Of a DNA stretch of 64,000 nt, positions 61,054 through 64,000 are shown piece after piece. Source of the stretch: Sphingomonas sp. CL5.1 (lineage in GTDB: Bacteria; Pseudomonadota; Alphaproteobacteria; Sphingomonadales; Sphingomonadaceae); the NCBI RefSeq assembly GCF_013344685.1, contig NZ_CP050137.1, forward strand, positions 1,988,001 through 2,052,000. Reading direction: 5' to 3'. Each line of letters opens with the position of its first letter. Within the stretch, counting starts at the first letter, position 1. The translations under genes were made by a program, and so were the position numbers. The notes under the pieces are model-generated. The model was given only the letters and a program-made list of their open reading frames with translations. It was not told where the DNA came from and did no database searches.

Positions 61054-62757
61054 ATGCCGATCGTGGATCGCCGATCCTTTCTGGGCTCTGCCGGCGGCGG
61101 GGCGATGGTCCTGTCCGCTTCCGGGGCGGGCGCCGCTGTCCTTCGCGACGATCGGGCCGCCAGGCTGGACGCCGTGCTGGGCGCCGCTGTTTCCACGAAC
61201 GGACCCGGCATGGCGGTGGGCATGGTGCAGGGCGGCAAGACCGTCCTGCTTCGCGGCTACGGGCTCGCCGACATGGAATCGGGCGCGCCGTTCACGACGC
61301 GGACGCCGGTCTGCGTCGCCAGCGTGTCGAAGCAGTTCACGGCGTTCGCGATCGGCCTGCTGGTCGACGAGGGGAAGGTCGACCTGTCGGCCGATGTCCG
61401 CGCCTACCTCCCATGGGTGCCGGATTTCGGGACGACCATCCGCGTCGGCCACATGATCCACCATGTCAGCGGCCTGCGTGACCAGTGGAACCTGTTCATC
61501 ATCGCGGGCAAGCAGATGGAGGACCTGCTCGATCGGGGTCAGGTGATTGCCGCGGTCAAGCGACAGCGCGCGCTCAACTTTCCGCCAGGGTCCGACTTCG
61601 CCTATTCGAACACGGCCTACACGCTGCTGGCGGAAATCGTGGAGGCGGCGAGCGGCAAGAGCCTGCGCGCCTTCGCGGCGGAGCGCATCTTCGCGCCGCT
61701 CGGGATGACCGCGTCGTTCTTCGACACTGATACCCACGACATCGTGCGCGATCGCGCAGCCTCATACGAGAAGCGCGATGACGGACGTTGGGGGCGGTCA
61801 ATCCTCAGCCACAGCATTGTGGGATCAACCAACCTGGTCACAACGGTCGAGGACCTGTTGAAATGGCAAGGTTTCATCCTGTCGCCGTCGGGTCCGCTCA
61901 AGACAGTCGCCGACAGGGCGCTGGACCCGGTCATCCTGTCCGATGGAACACCGGTGAAGTATGGCTATGGTCTGTATCGGGGCAAAGTCGCGGGATTTGA
62001 CGTGTTCGGGCACGGTGGCAGCGTCGCCGGCTTCAGGACCAATGTCATGTGGATTCCTGGCGCCGACGCGGCCATCGTCGCGCTGCGCAACGACAGCGGC
62101 AACGCCGTTGAGGCGATGACGAAGATCGTCGACATCTATCTTCCGGCCGGCGGCGCAAAGCCGGCAGCCGCGGCGCGGCACGCCCCGATCGCGTGGACCG
62201 CGACAACCATGAACGGCCTGGTCGGGCAATGGCTGGCGCCGAACAGGATTGTCCTGACGATCGCGGAGACGCCGTCCGGCTTGTCGCTCGCGACCGCTGC
62301 TGCGCCGCCCAAGGCGATCATCCTGCGCGACGACGGCACGTTCGATACTGGCGCGTTCAGGGGCACTTGCTATCGCGTCGTTCGGGATGCCGCCGGACGC
62401 GCGATCCAGCTGTACGAAGATAATGCCTATGCCCAGGGGATCAGCCGCCCCTATCACCGCGTGACCGCAGCCACGCCCGCCGCGGCGCAACTGGCGGAGA
62501 TCGTGGGCGCCTATCAAAGCAAGGAGCTCGACATCATCCACCGCTTTACCGTCGAGGGCGGCCGCCTGGTGTCGCGCGACATCTGGTCGACCGAACCGGT
62601 CGTCTGGCAACCGAGTATCACCGACCGCTTCGATGCATGCGGCAAATGGGCCGACTGGCTCGGTAATCTGGACGTGATACGCGACACCGCGGGGCGGGTT
62701 GTTGCCGTCGCGTTCTCGTCCGTGCGCGCCAGGAACATTCGGTTGGACCGCATATGA
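61054..62757 (+). CDS. Exported serine hydrolase (beta-lactamase/S12 family)
   Basis: A 567-aa protein with a twin-arginine-like signal (DRRSFLGSAGGGAMVLSA). The penicillin-binding/beta-lactamase C catalytic motifs are SVSK (SxxK), YSN (YxN) and HGG (third motif). The last ~190 residues form a C-terminal domain seen in D-aminopeptidases and D-amino-acid esterases of family S12. It probably cleaves D-residue peptides or esters in the periplasm. It starts one base after the alpha/beta hydrolase stop. A DgcN-like remnant follows and dsdA lies nearby, which fits a D-amino-acid theme. Confidence 0.85.
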   Translation: MPIVDRRSFLGSAGGGAMVLSASGAGAAVLRDDRAARLDAVLGAAVSTNGPGMAVGMVQGGKTVLLRGYGLADMESGAPFTTRTPVCVASVSKQFTAFAIGLLVDEGKVDLSADVRAYLPWVPDFGTTIRVGHMIHHVSGLRDQWNLFIIAGKQMEDLLDRGQVIAAVKRQRALNFPPGSDFAYSNTAYTLLAEIVEAASGKSLRAFAAERIFAPLGMTASFFDTDTHDIVRDRAASYEKRDDGRWGRSILSHSIVGSTNLVTTVEDLLKWQGFILSPSGPLKTVADRALDPVILSDGTPVKYGYGLYRGKVAGFDVFGHGGSVAGFRTNVMWIPGADAAIVALRNDSGNAVEAMTKIVDIYLPAGGAKPAAAARHAPIAWTATTMNGLVGQWLAPNRIVLTIAETPSGLSLATAAAPPKAIILRDDGTFDTGAFRGTCYRVVRDAAGRAIQLYEDNAYAQGISRPYHRVTAATPAAAQLAEIVGAYQSKELDIIHRFTVEGGRLVSRDIWSTEPVVWQPSITDRFDACGKWADWLGNLDVIRDTAGRVVAVAFSSVRARNIRLDRI

Positions 62758-63308
62758 CGCACGATGCGTCCCTGATCCCTCGACCCTGTCGTGTGTGTGA
62801 CCGATCCAATGGCGGTAAAGACGGCGCGGTATCGCCCGTTGGAGGACCGGCGCGGCGATCGGCGGGCTGTGCCGTCAGTGTCGGCCTGCCGCGCATGACG
62901 GTCGCCGAGGCGGTCGCCCAAGGAGCGAGGACCGCCGTGCCCGGTTTCGCGAACGCGGGCGGCGTGATGGAACAGGCCGATATATTGTTCTGCGTGGAGG
63001 CACTCCGCGCTGGCCTTCACGTCTCATCCAGCCTGCACGCCCGCCTTTCCGCCGCTCCGGAGATCAGCGCGGCAGCCAGGCCGGCCGGCCTGTCGCTGTT
63101 CGATGTCCGCGAGCCGCTGGCTGGATTACCGGTCGGCGCGGAGGAACCGTGCGCCGGCCATAGACCGCTGACCGTTGGCACCGGCTGCCCCCTTGAGATG
63201 GTCCAATGCCTCGTTTCTCCAGCCCTCGATCTGGCGGCGGGACGAATCCTGCCCGAGCGCCGGCGGCCACGATCAGGGCGAGCATCGCGCTCGCGCTACT
63301 GCGGCTGA
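62754..63308 (+). pseudogene. Remnant of a DgcN/DUF1611-family gene
   Basis: The frame from 62754 contains GLPRMTVAEAVAQGARTAV, FANAGGVM, LRAGLHVSSSLHARLS and FDVREP, the core of DUF1611/DgcN (D-glutamate N-acetyltransferase). The preceding part, DPMAVKTARYRPLEDRRG, appears in another frame. At the P-loop the usual GTDCSxGKM is GTGCPLEMV, and the following ATPase half is missing. The gene is therefore frameshifted and truncated. ATGA overlaps the serine hydrolase stop, suggesting that it was once coupled to it. Confidence 0.65.
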
Positions 63309-63537
63309 ACAGCCTTGAGATACGCATCCACGCGATCCCTCATGTCGATCTGGATATCGGAGTGGGCGCGAGCCTCGATGTCCGCATAATATTCGGAGAG
63401 CTCGATCCTGCTGAAATCGAGCGCCTGAAACTCCTCGGGCGTGAACCCCCGACACACGGGCTTCTTCGGGTTTCCCAGAGGTTGCCGTTGAACGACCTGA
63501 GCTGCGGGCGGCTCTGCGAAGGATCGTTGCTGCGCAT
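63296..63537 (-). pseudogene. Small ORF with probable frameshift
   Basis: An ATG at 63537 has AGGAGG at ideal distance and opens MRSNDPSQSRPQLRSFNGNL. The other frame then gives KKPVCRGFTPEEFQALDF and SRIELSEYYADIEARA, with natural-looking composition to the TAG at 63296. One indel near 63480 would join them into an ~80-aa protein. I do not recognise the family. Confidence 0.45.
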
Positions 63538-63560
63538 CGGGCCGGCCTCCTGCTTCTTCC

Positions 63561-64000
63561 TCAGCGCCGGACGGGTGCTCCTGTAAGGAAACGCACGCGC
63601 AAGCGTTTGATCCCCGCATCATTCAGCCCGAATGCCTGATGGACATAATTGTCGAACGAGCCGTAACGGCGATCGACCTCCGCGAAGGCGGCGTTGATAT
63701 AGGCCGGGCGCACCGTCAGCAGCGGCTCCAGCATCGTCGGCGTCACCTTGCTGTCGGGGCGGGCGAGCATGGCGAGCGTCTTCTCGTTCTTCGCCTTCAG
63801 CGTAACGTTGCTTTCCAGATAGTCGGCCATCACTGTCTCGCGCGGCACGCCCAGGATGGTCAGGATCACCGCCGTTGCCCAGCCCGTCCGGTCCTTGCCG
63901 GCGGTGCAGTGATAGAGCATCGCGCCGGTTTCCGGCAGCTCGAGCCGCGCCAGCATCGTCGAATAGGCGTCGCGCGCGCTTTTCAGCGTCACCATCTCGC
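63561..64000 (-). CDS. Tyrosine phosphatase family protein, N-terminus outside window
   Basis: The C-terminal part (about 146 residues) of a tyrosine phosphatase of the Y_phosphatase3 type. The active-site loop HCTAGKDRTGWA contains the CX5R motif. The frame stays open past the right edge, so the ATG at 63995 is probably internal. The end VRFLTGAPVRR is a short basic tail. Such proteins in alphaproteobacteria are often exported or periplasmic phosphatases; the signal region lies outside the window. Transcribed toward the small frameshifted ORF. Confidence 0.85.
   Translation of the reverse strand, partial: EMVTLKSARDAYSTMLARLELPETGAMLYHCTAGKDRTGWATAVILTILGVPRETVMADYLESNVTLKAKNEKTLAMLARPDSKVTPTMLEPLLTVRPAYINAAFAEVDRRYGSFDNYVHQAFGLNDAGIKRLRVRFLTGAPVRR

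Noticed and set aside
59020..61238. Long minus-strand frames opposite the exported-protein operon
   Set aside because: Low-complexity Arg/Ala/His composition and no start-site support.
1..64000. CRISPR arrays, rRNA genes, intact transposons, phage genes or a biosynthetic gene cluster
   Set aside because: No regularly spaced repeats, no rRNA motifs, only one transposase fragment, and no NRPS/PKS or phage structural genes were seen.

Overview
The window looks like a chromosome or megaplasmid segment of a sphingomonad (Alphaproteobacteria, Sphingomonadales). It is GC-rich and packed with TonB-dependent receptors (TBDRs), MFS permeases, acyl-CoA enzymes, SDRs, flavin monooxygenases and phytanoyl-CoA-type dioxygenases, each set with its own local regulator. 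No rRNA, tRNA, CRISPR array or intact transposon was seen. This assignment is an inference from gene content.

Region 1 (1-15.5 kb) looks like catabolism of an amine or amino alcohol. It holds a fold-IV transaminase resembling (R)-selective amine transaminases (cut by the window start), an SDR, two MFS permeases, an FAD amine/amino-acid oxidase with a small coupled ORF, and two PhyH dioxygenases of identical length (293 aa). It also holds a saccharopine-dehydrogenase-like protein, an acetoin-dehydrogenase-type E2/E1alpha/E1beta operon, a class III aminotransferase very like FumI of fumonisin degraders, and a TetR regulator. AT-rich sites related to a 26-bp palindrome lie in front of several of these genes.

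Region 2 (16-41 kb) is the most unusual part. At least five transcription units share a 14-bp operator-like motif, TTACGGATCGGTAA. They encode hydantoinase/oxoprolinase HyuAB with an SDR, a kinase plus phospho-lyase pair, a CoA ligase with a C-C-bond hydrolase of the 2,6-dihydroxypseudooxynicotine hydrolase type, a TBDR with a periplasmic M20 amidohydrolase, a RibBA-like paralogue and a nitroreductase, and an NtaA-type flavin monooxygenase with an MFS permease and a cupin. Downstream is an ACAD10/11-type kinase plus acyl-CoA dehydrogenase pair and a second acyl-CoA dehydrogenase with a TetR regulator. I infer import and periplasmic trimming of a nitrogen-containing (amide, imide or heterocyclic) compound, ring opening, and beta-oxidation-like degradation with hydroxyl groups removed by phosphorylation and elimination. 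The region is decaying: the TBDR has an in-frame stop, and a quinone oxidoreductase, an SDR and a thiolase survive only as remnants.

Region 3 (42-46.3 kb) is a compact island: TetR, a perfect 20-bp palindrome, a TBDR, an NTF2/SnoaL-like protein and an NmrA-like reductase, ending at an IS3-type transposase remnant. Region 4 (46.6-54.3 kb) has a tandem double-TetR regulator, another deleted SDR, a TBDR, a GPH-type permease and a Baeyer-Villiger monooxygenase. Region 5 (54.2-56.6 kb) is D-serine dehydratase with a LysR regulator. Region 6 (56.8-64 kb) has a siderophore-type TBDR followed by three exported proteins (a DUF5829-like protein, an alpha/beta hydrolase and a beta-lactamase-fold serine hydrolase), a DgcN (DUF1611) remnant, a small frameshifted ORF and a partial tyrosine phosphatase.
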